Positions 1-8,025 of a stretch of DNA of 40,221 nt are shown here, piece by piece. The stretch comes from Pseudomonadota bacterium (GTDB lineage: Bacteria > Pseudomonadota > Gammaproteobacteria > Steroidobacterales > Woeseiaceae): the NCBI GenBank assembly GCA_027618995.1, contig JAQCGO010000020.1, forward strand, positions 1 through 40,221, in the 5' to 3' direction. Every line of letters begins with the position of its first letter. The first letter of the stretch is position 1. The position numbers were made by a program, and so were the translations under genes. The notes beneath the pieces are model-generated. The model had not been told where the DNA came from. It saw only the letters and a list, made by a program, of their open reading frames with translations, and did not search any database.

Positions 1-522
1 TTCATTGATGTTTCACATTTTCTGGTTGCGGAGGGATATACCTCGCCCGAGCATTTATACGCTTACGGCGGCAGCGCAGGCGGCTTGTTGATGGGCGCCG
101 TCCTGAATATGGCGCCGGAGCTCTACAATGGCGTCATCGCAGTGGTGCCATTTGTGGATGTCGTTACCACCATGCTGGATAAAGATATCCCGTTGACGTC
201 CGGCGAGTGGGACGAGTGGGGCGATCCGCACAAAAAGGATTTCTACGACTACATGTTGGCGTACTCGCCGTACGACAATATTCGCGCGATCGACTACCCG
301 AATATCCTGGTCACGACCAGTCTGCATGATTCGCAGGTGCAGTACTGGGAACCGGCGAAGTGGGTCGCGAAACTTCGCGAATTCGATACCGGTGATAATA
401 TGCTGATCCTGAAAACCGATATGGCTGCAGGGCACAGTGGCAAGACCGGCCGATTTCGACGCATAGAAGACACCGCAACGTCTTACTCATTCTTCCTCGG
501 CCTCGAAGGTATTCGCGAGTAG
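1..522 (+). CDS. ptrB: Oligopeptidase B-like S9 peptidase, C-terminal part (5' end outside window)
   Basis: The frame is open from base 1, so only the last 173 codons are present. They form the catalytic alpha/beta-hydrolase end of a prolyl-oligopeptidase family enzyme. The nucleophile motif GGSAGG has its Ser codon at 73-75, the acid lies in the LHDSQV motif, and the base is the His of [10 protein letters not shown]. The order and wording of these motifs match oligopeptidase B, which cuts short peptides after Arg or Lys, usually in the cytoplasm or periplasm. The missing beta-propeller should lie upstream. The 3' end overlaps the tail of the convergent gene by 36 bp. The family is secure; the B subtype is likely but rests on the C-terminus alone. 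Confidence 0.88.
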   Translation, partial: FIDVSHFLVAEGYTSPEHLYAYGGSAGGLLMGAVLNMAPELYNGVIAVVPFVDVVTTMLDKDIPLTSGEWDEWGDPHKKDFYDYMLAYSPYDNIRAIDYPNILVTTSLHDSQVQYWEPAKWVAKLREFDTGDNMLILKTDMAAGHSGKTGRFRRIEDTATSYSFFLGLEGIRE

Positions 523-1455
523 TGTCCCGGCCTTTAGAAAAGCCTGCACAGGACACAGGGAGTCGAGTCGGAGAACGGAGTTGTCTTTTAGCCCCAGGTG
601 CGAATAGCGATCCTGGAAACGCGACTCATCAACAATCGTGTACAGCGATGGATCTCTCCAGTAGCGCGGGCAGAAGCTGACAAACTGCTGGTACATGTGC
701 CCGTAGAGCAACGCGTCGAAGTGATTGACGTTGAGTGCCTCGTCCCAGTACTCGTTGACGTGATCCGCCCAGTCAAACTTGCGCTGAATGATCCAGCGAT
801 TCCCCTCCCGACGCAGGATGGCCGGTTTTCCGGGCACGATGTCATCCTCGAACAGGCTGCGGAAAAATCGGTGGCCCTCGTAGTTCGCAACGAGATCGGC
901 ATTCGAGAAATTTCCGTTCGTCATTTGTCCGAAGACCGCCCGCTCAGCACGTGCGGATTGTTTGGCTGCTTTCGCCTCGGAGTCGTAGCGGAGGAAGCGA
1001 CGGTAGTACTTGCGGCCTTGCGACACGAAATGCCCGAGTTTGTCGGTGCCGATGAGCTGGTTGTTGACGCGCATAGTCCGGCCGACGCCGAACAGCGTTG
1101 TGACACGAGTTGCCCAGAACGGATGAACCGAGTAGATGCTGTCATAGCGGCCGGTCTTGAGTTTTTCCACCTCGGGTGACTCATTGGCCCATTTCTCGAT
1201 ACGATCCACGAGGAACCGACCGCCAATTTCACCGTACATCGCGTTGACGACAGCCATGCGTTCATCGTTCTTGTAAGTCTTCTCCACGATCTCGATGATC
1301 GCCTCGTTGACTTTTCCATTGAGTACCTTGGTCGAGTCGGCGATCGAGTCGGAACGATTCGAGAACTGATCTGTTTCATGTGAAAGCGCTGCTGCCGGCC
1401 ATGCCGCGACGAACGCCGCAGCGAGAATGACAAAAGAATTTACCCTGTTGTTCAT
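487..1455 (-). CDS. Secreted protein of unknown function with a DKLGH motif
   Basis: This 322-residue protein starts at the ATG at 1455, chosen because GGGAGAG lies just upstream and a clean signal peptide follows (positively charged start, hydrophobic core about residues 7-22, Ala-rich end). A longer frame up to 1542 lacks these traits. The mature part is rich in charged and aromatic residues. It has a GTDKLGHF stretch near residue 140, resembling the D-K-x-G-H signature of DUF2279-type periplasmic proteins, and a Cys pair near the C-terminus. No catalytic fold is recognised. It is probably periplasmic. It converges on the oligopeptidase gene with overlapping 3' ends and stands as a single gene. 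The DUF2279 resemblance is a weak inference. Confidence 0.75.
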   Translation of the reverse strand: MNNRVNSFVILAAAFVAAWPAAALSHETDQFSNRSDSIADSTKVLNGKVNEAIIEIVEKTYKNDERMAVVNAMYGEIGGRFLVDRIEKWANESPEVEKLKTGRYDSIYSVHPFWATRVTTLFGVGRTMRVNNQLIGTDKLGHFVSQGRKYYRRFLRYDSEAKAAKQSARAERAVFGQMTNGNFSNADLVANYEGHRFFRSLFEDDIVPGKPAILRREGNRWIIQRKFDWADHVNEYWDEALNVNHFDALLYGHMYQQFVSFCPRYWRDPSLYTIVDESRFQDRYSHLGLKDNSVLRLDSLCPVQAFLKAGTLLANTFEAEEE

Positions 1456-1637
1456 GGTTTCTCTCCCGTCGGTTTTACCCTGGGCCCAGGATTGAGCCGT
1501 GAGGTTAAGTATCGGGAGGCGGCCACGTAAGGGCCTGATCAAAGCGTAATGAATTTCTGAGGCTTGCCTGAGGTCAGCCGCGGAATTCCTTGCCTGCAGT
1601 GCTATCCGGGCTTAGTTGCTTAAATTACGTATAGCCA

Positions 1638-1715
1638 ATGCGCCCTCAGATCGGCATGTTTGGCTATTTCCCGACCTACCTGATCGGCAACCTGTATGCG
1701 CTGCGCTTCGGCTGA
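1638..1715 (+). pseudogene. Remnant of an M32 metallocarboxypeptidase gene
   Basis: A 25-codon frame from ATG 1638 to TGA 1713-1715 encodes FGYFPTYLIGNLYALRFG near its end. This is the hallmark GYFPTY-x-LG-x-YA segment found near the C-terminus of M32 (Taq-type) carboxypeptidases. Nothing else of that roughly 500-residue family is visible on either side: the same frame has a TAG at 1632, and the HEXXH metal site is absent. The piece overlaps the extreme 5' end of the longer reading of the next gene in another frame. It looks like a deletion scar, not a functional peptide. A chance match of this length and specificity is unlikely, but homology was not tested by a search. Confidence 0.6.
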
Positions 1716-1725
1716 GAATCGAGAG

Positions 1726-3141
1726 ATGGCCGCAAAAATCACCCACAGCAAAGCGATCCGGCGTTTGTTCGATCTGCGGAATCGATACGGCGCATCGAAT
1801 TCCGCCGAGAAACTGTGCTTGCTGCAGCAGCTCGCGAGCAAGCGTGTAGACGCTGCCACCGACATCAAGCGACTGCACATCGCACTTTGCTTTATCCGCG
1901 CCTTCCCCGATTCGCCGCAGCATTTCCGACTGGCGCGAACCGAACTTTTGCGGATCGCGAAACGCGTGGCACAGCTGCCGCGCGTGGAACGATCGAAACT
2001 ACGCGACACGGGTATTGCAGGCTCCAGCCTGCACTGCCAGTTCTCGTATGAGGTGGCGTGCTGGTTGCAGCGACGAGCGCCAGCTGATGTGTCGATTGAC
2101 TGGAGCGATGGCCCCGATCCGACAGGCCTCGATGAAATTCTCGCGCATCTGCTGCAGCCTGCCGACGAGGAATACTTCGACAGTGGCTGGATCACCGGAA
2201 AAGACTGGGTTGCGAACGCCTGCAAAGAAAGTGCAACAACCGACTTCGAATGGTTGCTTATCCAACTCAAAGAACGCCGATTCGCATCGATCTGGTCTTC
2301 GCTCTACAACGCGGCCGAGCTCTGGCTGAAATGGGACCTTCGCAACGCGCGGCTGTCGAAGTCCCTGAATACATTTCCGATACACAAAGTTTGTGCACGG
2401 CCAAATGGCCTGCGCAAGCTCAGGGGACTAGCGGCAAAGGAGATTATGCGGCCGCTGGAATCGCTGACGCTCCTTGCGCCACGCGCGGGTTCAAGAATGA
2501 TTGACGTCGCGATGGCGTCGCTCGCGGTCCGACATCGCGAAACCAACCACTTCAATCACGCCAATCCGCGTGAGGTCTGGCTTGCCGACGTCGGTGAAGG
2601 AGTATCAATCGCAATCTTCGGCATGCTGGAGAATTATCGCTACCCGCTGGAGTGCACGATGGGATACCTGATCCTCAGCAACGGCACACCGATCGGCTAT
2701 GGCGGTGCAAGCATGCTGTTTTTGCAGGCCAATACGGGCGTCAATATTTTCGATGAGTACCGTGGCAGTGAGGCGGCGTACCTGTGGGTACAGGTCATGC
2801 GCGTGTTCCATCATCTCACAGGCTGCACACGCTTCATTGCAAATTCGTATCAATTCGGTGCGGATAATAACGAGGCGCTGCGAAGTGGTGCGTTCTGGTT
2901 TTACTATCGGCTCGGTTATCGTCCCGTATCGCGCGAGATGCGTGAACTGGCGAGCAGCAGCACGGGCACGCGCGACGATGTGAAACTGCTTCGACGCCTG
3001 GCGAGTTGCGATATGCATCTGACCCTGCCCGGCGCGCGACCCAGTGAGTTATTTGAGGAGCGCTGGCTCGAGACCAGTTCGATGCTGGCGACAGAAGTGC
3101 TTAACGCCGCCGGTGGACCGACGCGCGGGGATGCCGCGTAG
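1726..3141 (+). CDS. GNAT-like uncharacterised protein, ended early by an in-frame amber codon
   Basis: The product reads 471 residues from ATG 1726 (an alternative ATG lies at 1696, with no better ribosome site). The first two thirds are helical, rich in Arg and Leu, and unrecognised. Residues of about 315-405 look like an acyl-CoA N-acyltransferase core: IGYGGASMLF, NIFDEYRG and NNEALRSGAFWFYYRLGYRP, the last typical of the GNAT end where a substrate-facing Tyr and the LGF/LGY turn sit. The frame stops at TAG 3139-3141, but coding sequence continues in the same frame to 3415-3417. The natural product was therefore probably about 563 residues, and this is a truncated allele or a pseudogene. 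The substrate is unknown. Confidence 0.65.
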   Translation: MAAKITHSKAIRRLFDLRNRYGASNSAEKLCLLQQLASKRVDAATDIKRLHIALCFIRAFPDSPQHFRLARTELLRIAKRVAQLPRVERSKLRDTGIAGSSLHCQFSYEVACWLQRRAPADVSIDWSDGPDPTGLDEILAHLLQPADEEYFDSGWITGKDWVANACKESATTDFEWLLIQLKERRFASIWSSLYNAAELWLKWDLRNARLSKSLNTFPIHKVCARPNGLRKLRGLAAKEIMRPLESLTLLAPRAGSRMIDVAMASLAVRHRETNHFNHANPREVWLADVGEGVSIAIFGMLENYRYPLECTMGYLILSNGTPIGYGGASMLFLQANTGVNIFDEYRGSEAAYLWVQVMRVFHHLTGCTRFIANSYQFGADNNEALRSGAFWFYYRLGYRPVSREMRELASSSTGTRDDVKLLRRLASCDMHLTLPGARPSELFEERWLETSSMLATEVLNAAGGPTRGDAA

Positions 3142-3417
3142 CGCGTCGCGACGCGGCTGGCGAAGGAGATTGGCATTCGCTCATTTGCCCAGTGGTCGCC
3201 AGCCGAGCGGAATGCTTTCGAACGCATTACTCCGCTCGTCGCGATTACCCACCCTGAAAACTGGTCGGCTGCCGACAAGCGCTCGCTGCGCGAACTATCG
3301 CGCGCCAAAGGCGGCGCGTGCGAGGCGGGCTTTGCCAGGCGGCTTGGGCAACACCGGCCGCTCCTTCTGGCGTTGCGCCGATGTTGTCGGCAGAGAGCTG
3401 GGGCGGCCTCGAGCTAA
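3142..3417 (+). pseudogene. In-frame continuation of the GNAT-like gene beyond the amber codon
   Basis: Directly after TAG 3139-3141 the same frame stays open for 91 codons to TAA 3415-3417. It encodes a well-formed C-terminal tail with stretches such as IGIRSFAQWSPAERNAF and NWSAADKRSL. Third codon positions are strongly G/C, as in the upstream part, so the stretch has been under coding selection. No start codon with a ribosome site is evident that would make it a separate gene. The simplest reading is a recent single-base nonsense change in one long gene. Readthrough or sequencing error are the alternatives. Confidence 0.6.
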
Positions 3418-3440
3418 TCTCTGGTTCGTGGAGATAATTA

Positions 3441-3577
3441 GCGCAATATAGTGCGCAATAAGTTGCTCTTAGGCAGTTATGCGCCGATTGTGACGCATTC
3501 TCCCAGATTTTATTGACACCATTTAATTGTTCCTTATACTATTCATAAACTGGGTAAAAAAGCTTTTGTGCGCAATA
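3441..3577 (+). promoter_or_regulatory. Three copies of a GCGCAATA box around the hipBA promoter
   Basis: The octamer GCGCAATA occurs at 3441-3448, 3453-3460 and 3570-3577. The first two are direct repeats exactly 12 bp apart, upstream of the -35 box. The last two share the longer GTGCGCAATA, and the third copy ends just before the hipB ATG (3579). HipB-type antitoxins autorepress by binding repeated operator sites, so these are candidate operator boxes placed on both sides of the promoter. The classic E. coli TATCC-N8-GGATA operator is not present. Function is inferred from position and repetition only. Confidence 0.45.
3513..3540 (+). promoter_or_regulatory. Sigma-70 type promoter of hipBA
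   Basis: A perfect -35 box TTGACA (3513-3518) is followed after 16 bp by TATACT (3535-3540), one base from the -10 consensus. It sits in the most AT-rich stretch of the neighbourhood and would start transcription near 3547, about 30 bases upstream of the hipB start. It is the clearest promoter seen in the window. A strong promoter flanked by repeats is what autorepressed toxin-antitoxin operons usually show. Confidence 0.7.
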
Positions 3578-3578
3578 T

Positions 3579-3941
3579 ATGGCTCCAACTCTTGATTACC
3601 ATGTGGCTTCGCCGGAAGCGATCGGCTCGAGTCTCGGCAGCAAGCTGGAACGACTCCGCCTCAGCAAGAACATCAACCAGTCGGCGCTCGCCGAAGAGGC
3701 GGGTGTTTCCCGGCGCACGATTACGCGCCTGGAAAATGGCGATGGCACGTCGCTCGATACGCTGATACGCGTGATGCGGGCGCTCGGCATCGTGGACCGC
3801 CTTGAAACCCTCCTGCCGGATCCGGCGACGCGCCCGATCGAGCGCATCAAACTGGGCGGGCGCGAACGCAAACGCGCGCGCATGAAGAAGGGCTCGAGTG
3901 CAGACGCCTGGAGTTGGGGGGCGGAGACTGACGAACAATGA
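3579..3941 (+). CDS. hipB: HipB-like XRE-family antitoxin
   Basis: The protein has 120 residues. Residues of about 18-75 form a Cro/C1-type helix-turn-helix domain (KLERLRLSKNINQSALAEEA, then GVSRRTITRLENG), which binds operator DNA. The tail is basic (GGRERKRARMKKGSS) and probably contacts the toxin or DNA. The gene overlaps hipA by the four bases ATGA at 3938-3941, so translation is coupled. This is the standard HipB-HipA order: the antitoxin binds the HipA kinase and represses the operon. No good Shine-Dalgarno sequence precedes the ATG at 3579; the leader between the promoter and the start is only about 30 bases and carries a GCGCAATA box. The function is confident from domain plus context. 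Confidence 0.9.
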   Translation: MAPTLDYHVASPEAIGSSLGSKLERLRLSKNINQSALAEEAGVSRRTITRLENGDGTSLDTLIRVMRALGIVDRLETLLPDPATRPIERIKLGGRERKRARMKKGSSADAWSWGAETDEQ

Positions 3942-5236
3942 CCGATGCACGCGTCATTCTCTGGGGTCGTGACATCGGCGCAGTGACCTGGCTTCCCAAC
4001 CGTGAAGTTGGTGTTTTCCAGTATGTGCCGGAGTTCGTGAACAGCGGCATCGAGGTTGCACCGTTGATGATGCCGCTGCGTGATGCCCCTTATGAATTTC
4101 CCCATCTGCCGCGAGAGGCTTTCAAGGGTTTGCCGGGCCTGCTCGCCGACTCGCTGCCCGACACCTGGGGCAACGCACTCATTGATGCTTGGCTCGCGCG
4201 CCAGGGTCGCACACCGGAAGGATTCAATCCGGTCGAGCGACTCTGCTACACAGGCGCCCGCGGTATGGGCGCACTGGAATTCAGGCCGGCGCTGTTCGGC
4301 CCGAAAAATAAAAGTGATCCGCTTGAGGTTGCAGCACTGGTCGACCTTGCCAACCAGATTCTCGACGAGCGTGCTGCATTCGCAGGACATTTGCCCGGCA
4401 TCAATGATGCGCAGGCCATCGAGGATATTTTCCGGGTTGGAACGTCAGCCGGCGGTGCGCGCGCGAAAGCAATTCTCGCGTGGAATGAAACCACGGGCGA
4501 ATTTCGCTCAGGACAGATTCCGCATGACAAGGACTTCAGCTACTGGCTGATGAAGTTCGACGGTATTCAAAACAACCGGGACAGGGAGCTCGCTGACCCG
4601 CAGGGTTACGGACTCATCGAGTACGCCTACTACCTGATGGCGACAGACGCCGGCATCGACATGGCGGACTGCCGTCTGCATCGCGAAGGGGGGCGCGCGC
4701 ATTTCATGACGAGACGATTTGATCGCACAGCACGCGGCGAAAAGCTGCACATGCAGACGCTTTGCGCCATGATGCATTACGATTTCAATCAGCCCGATGC
4801 GTACTCGTATGAACAGGCGCTGCAAGCGATTCGTCGCATAAACATGCCAATGGCGGATGTCGAACAGCAATTTCGCCGGGCGGCGTTCAATGTCATCGCT
4901 CGCAACCATGACGATCACGTCAAGAACATCGCCTACTTGATGAACAAAACCGGCGAGTGGCGGCTGTCACCGGCGTTCGATGTTGTCTATTCCTATAACC
5001 CCGCCGGGGCATGGACGAGTCGCCATCAGATGAGCATCAACGGCAAGCGTGACGGGATTGGCATGGACGACCTGTTGTCGTTGGGAAAATCCGCCGCAAT
5101 CAAACCGGCCCGGGCGCGCGACATCATCGACGACGTTGGCCGATCCGTTCGAAACTGGAAGCAGTTTGCCGAGACGGCCGGCGTGGACGGGTGTACGGCC
5201 AGCAGAATTGCAGCCGCGCACCGAGCGCTAAATTGA
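3938..5236 (+). CDS. hipA: HipA-family serine/threonine kinase toxin
   Basis: The 432-residue product is of normal length for HipA. HipA kinases phosphorylate a translation factor (glutamyl-tRNA synthetase in E. coli), slowing growth and promoting persistence; the target here is unknown. Visible kinase features are a glycine-rich loop GTSAGGARAK with its Lys at about residue 177, the catalytic loop RNHDDHVKN at 322-330 (Asp325/326, Asn330), and the metal-binding segment PAFDVVYSY with Asp348. The N-terminal subdomain holds the usual GLLADSLPDTWGN segment. All key residues are present, so the toxin looks active. Its start codon overlaps the hipB stop, so antitoxin and toxin are made together. 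Confidence 0.92.
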   Translation: MTDARVILWGRDIGAVTWLPNREVGVFQYVPEFVNSGIEVAPLMMPLRDAPYEFPHLPREAFKGLPGLLADSLPDTWGNALIDAWLARQGRTPEGFNPVERLCYTGARGMGALEFRPALFGPKNKSDPLEVAALVDLANQILDERAAFAGHLPGINDAQAIEDIFRVGTSAGGARAKAILAWNETTGEFRSGQIPHDKDFSYWLMKFDGIQNNRDRELADPQGYGLIEYAYYLMATDAGIDMADCRLHREGGRAHFMTRRFDRTARGEKLHMQTLCAMMHYDFNQPDAYSYEQALQAIRRINMPMADVEQQFRRAAFNVIARNHDDHVKNIAYLMNKTGEWRLSPAFDVVYSYNPAGAWTSRHQMSINGKRDGIGMDDLLSLGKSAAIKPARARDIIDDVGRSVRNWKQFAETAGVDGCTASRIAAAHRALN

Positions 5237-5288
5237 GGAAGCCGAGCCTGCTACTGTGCACGTCTTTTCGAAAACAGGGGAATCAGTC

Positions 5289-5357
5289 ATGCTCAGGCAG
5301 CTGACTGTGGAAGATCGTTGGCATCGACAGCAGCTACTTGGGGAAGTGAACGTATGA
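5289..5357 (+). CDS. Possible 22-codon upstream ORF coupled to the ammonium transporter
   Basis: ATG 5289 is preceded at good spacing by AGGGGA and opens a frame of 22 codons (beginning MLRQLTVEDRW) that ends at TGA 5355-5357. Its stop overlaps the amt start as ATGA, and the amt ribosome site GGGGAAG lies inside it. The layout suggests translational coupling: ribosomes finishing the short frame would reinitiate on amt. The peptide has no recognised relatives and could be a leader peptide, the tail of a lost gene, or chance. The ribosome site and the overlap are seen directly; a regulatory role is inference. Confidence 0.35.
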   Translation: MLRQLTVEDRWHRQQLLGEVNV

Positions 5358-6646
5358 ACCTGCAGAAATTATTCCTGGTGACTTTTGTGCTGGTACCGGG
5401 GCTCGCCATTGCAGATACCGCCAGTATCGTAGATGCCGGCGATACCGCCTGGATGCTGACATCGACAGCGCTGGTCCTGTTTATGACGCTGCCGGGCCTC
5501 GCACTTTTTTACTCGGGCCTGGTTCGCAGCAGAAACGTGCTGTCGGTCATGATGCAGTGCTTCGCCATAGCCTGTGCCGCCTCGTTGTTATGGGCCGTGG
5601 TCGGCTACACGCTGGTATTCGGCGAGGGCTCGGCGTTCGGCGGCATGACGGCTGGGTTCGGCAAAAGTTTTCTTGCTGGTGTCAGCAGCGATTCTGTGTC
5701 GGGCAGCATACCCGAGACCGTTTTCATCATGTTCCAGATGACCTTTGCGATTATCACGCCGGCGCTGATTGTCGGCGCTTTTGCCGAGCGCGTGCGGTTC
5801 GCGCCGATGTTTGCTTTCTGCATACTGTGGCTGTTGTTCGCGTATGTACCGGTTGCGCATTGGGTCTGGGGAGGCGGCTGGCTCATGCAGCGCGGCTTTA
5901 TGGATTTCGCCGGCGGCGCGGTCGTACACATAAACGCCGGCATCGCAGCGCTGGTGGCAGCGCTGGTTATCGGCAATCGCAAGGGTTTTCCTACCCAACC
6001 AATGCCGCCGCACAATCTTCCCTGGACGGTCGCTGGCGCCTGCATGTTGTGGGTTGGCTGGTTCGGGTTTAACGCTGGCAGTGCGCTAGCCGCGAACGGG
6101 TCGGCCGGCATGGCGATGCTGGTAACTCACCTCGGCGCCGCAGCCGGTTCGCTGGCCTGGATGAGCGCTGAGTGGATCAGGTTCGGAAAACCCAGCGTGC
6201 TTGGAATCGTCACCGGAATGGTCGCCGGGCTGGGCACGATCACGCCAGCATCCGGGTTCGTTGGTCCAGGCGGGGCAGTCCTCATCGGCCTTGCCGGGGG
6301 TTTCGTCTGCTTTGCTGCGACGCTGACCATCAAACGCAAACTCAAGATTGACGACTCGCTGGATGTGTTTCCCGTGCATGGTGTGGGTGGTGCGCTGGGT
6401 ATCCTCCTGACCGGCGTGTTTGTCAGCTCGGGGCTGGGCGGGCTCGGCCTGCCGGAGGGCGTGAGCATGGGACAGCAACTCGGCGTTCAACTACTCGGAG
6501 CGGTTGCGACCATAGTCTGGTGCGGCGTGGTGACGTTTGTGCTGCTGAAGCTCATTAATGCAGTAACGCCGTTACGTGTGACCAGCGACCACGAGATCGA
6601 AGGTCTCGATCTCGTGTTGCACGAGGAGCGCGGCTACGATCTCTAG
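5354..6646 (+). CDS. amt: Ammonium transporter (Amt/MEP/Rh family)
   Basis: The 430-residue inner-membrane protein starts at ATG 5354 behind GGGGAAG. It opens with a signal-peptide-like segment ending in an Ala-rich site near residue 19, common in Amt proteins, followed by about eleven membrane helices. Signature residues are present: the GLALFYSGLVRSRN segment in the first helices, and the paired pore histidines at His192 (HINAGIAALV) and His342 (PVHGVGGALG). It conducts ammonium/ammonia into the cell for assimilation. The usual partner, PII protein GlnK, is not adjacent. It follows hipA after 117 bp and appears to be its own unit, possibly with the short upstream ORF. Confidence 0.93.
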   Translation: MNLQKLFLVTFVLVPGLAIADTASIVDAGDTAWMLTSTALVLFMTLPGLALFYSGLVRSRNVLSVMMQCFAIACAASLLWAVVGYTLVFGEGSAFGGMTAGFGKSFLAGVSSDSVSGSIPETVFIMFQMTFAIITPALIVGAFAERVRFAPMFAFCILWLLFAYVPVAHWVWGGGWLMQRGFMDFAGGAVVHINAGIAALVAALVIGNRKGFPTQPMPPHNLPWTVAGACMLWVGWFGFNAGSALAANGSAGMAMLVTHLGAAAGSLAWMSAEWIRFGKPSVLGIVTGMVAGLGTITPASGFVGPGGAVLIGLAGGFVCFAATLTIKRKLKIDDSLDVFPVHGVGGALGILLTGVFVSSGLGGLGLPEGVSMGQQLGVQLLGAVATIVWCGVVTFVLLKLINAVTPLRVTSDHEIEGLDLVLHEERGYDL

Positions 6647-6696
6647 GCAGCGGCTTATCCATCGGGCTGCGTCGGGTCCATGGTCTGCGAATGCCA

Positions 6697-7974
6697 CTAT
6701 TTCCGCCGCAGTGCATAAATAACCACACCGACCAGCAGTGCGATCAATCCGACGATGAGGTTGTGCACGGTAGCACTGGCGAGAAAGGCGAGGCTGAGCA
6801 CAAGCGCCAGCACCGGAATGGTGAGCCCGCCGGGGAGCACGAACGTGTGCTCGGTCCTGGCGAATTTGGTTCGCAAGACGGGTACGGCCGCCGCTGTGCC
6901 GATATAGGTTGCGAGCCGCGCGATGACGGAAAGCATTGCAAGTTGTACGAAGGAACCTGACAGCGCCAGCGCCCAGACGATGGCGTCCTGGGTCACGATC
7001 GCCCACGCCGGTGTCTGGTAACGCGGGTGCACCCGCGCCAATACTTCGGGTCCAAATCGATCCCGGGCCAGCGCGTAGAGATAGCGTGGGCCGACGACGG
7101 CCGTATTCGCGGCGTTGCCGGCGGTTGAAATCGTTCTGCCGAACGCCAGGATCACGCCGGCCCAGACGCCGGCAACGAGTGTCACCGAGTCGGCCAACGG
7201 TGTTCCTGCCACGCGGGTCGCCAGGTCCGGCAAGGTGCCGAGAGCAACCAGTTGTATCAATGTGTGCAGGATGGTCACGATGACGATCACGGATACGAGT
7301 GCGAACGGCACATCGCGCTTCGGGTTTTTGTACTCACCGGCGGTTGCGGCCGTGTTCTCGAAGCCCGCATAGGCGAATAGCAACAGAAGTGCTGCCTGGC
7401 CGAGCCCTGCTGCCTCGGGTGCCGGCATCGGCAACAGCAAGGCACCGTTGATGGCAGGGATGCCGACCACGATCAGCAATATCAAAGGAAGGATCTTCGC
7501 GATGGCGAGTGCCACGGATAGCCGCGCACTGTGCTGCACGCCGACCAGGTTGATCGACATAATTATCAAGAGCGGTACGGTGATGACCGCGACGTGGGTT
7601 ACACCCGAGGCCGCAGTCGGCCAGACATAGGTGAGGGCCTGGGCAAATCCGTTCCAGAGCGCGGCGCCCGACGCGACGCGGGTCAGCCACGTCATCTAGC
7701 CTACCTGGAAACCGACAAACTCGCCGAAAGCCTCACGCGTGTAAACGTAGGCGGCGCCGGGTTCATCAAAGTGGCTGCCGGCCTCGGCGAAACAGAGCGC
7801 AAGCAACAGCACGGCGAAGCCGGCGAGCGGCACCGCCCATAAACTCGCGGGACCGAGCAGCGCCGCAGCGGCGGCCGGCAGCAGGTACACGCCGCTGCCA
7901 ATCACGCCGTTCAACGCCATGCCGACAATCTGCCAGCGTGTCACTACGCGCTTCAAACCGGTCTGGATGGTCAA
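6697..7974 (-). pseudogene. APC-family amino-acid permease interrupted by an in-frame amber codon
   Basis: Read from ATG 7974, the frame encodes 92 residues, hits TAG (bases 7696-7698) and continues in the same frame for 332 more codons to 6697. Together they give a full-length permease of about 425 residues. The first part has the GVIGSGVYLLP motif of helix 1 that holds the amino-acid carboxylate. Later come the YAGFENTAATAGEYKNP motif and the usual helix pattern of APC transporters. The break lies in GEFVGFQVG-stop-MTWLTRVAS, where relatives usually carry Trp, so one G-to-A change would explain it. The C-terminal part has its own ATG at 7693-7695 but would lack two helices, so no working transporter is expected without readthrough. 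Confidence 0.75.
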
Positions 7975-8025
7975 ATCTGAATCCTTTGTTATTCGTACAC
8001 ACGCTACTCGGGAGGTTCGCGTTTT

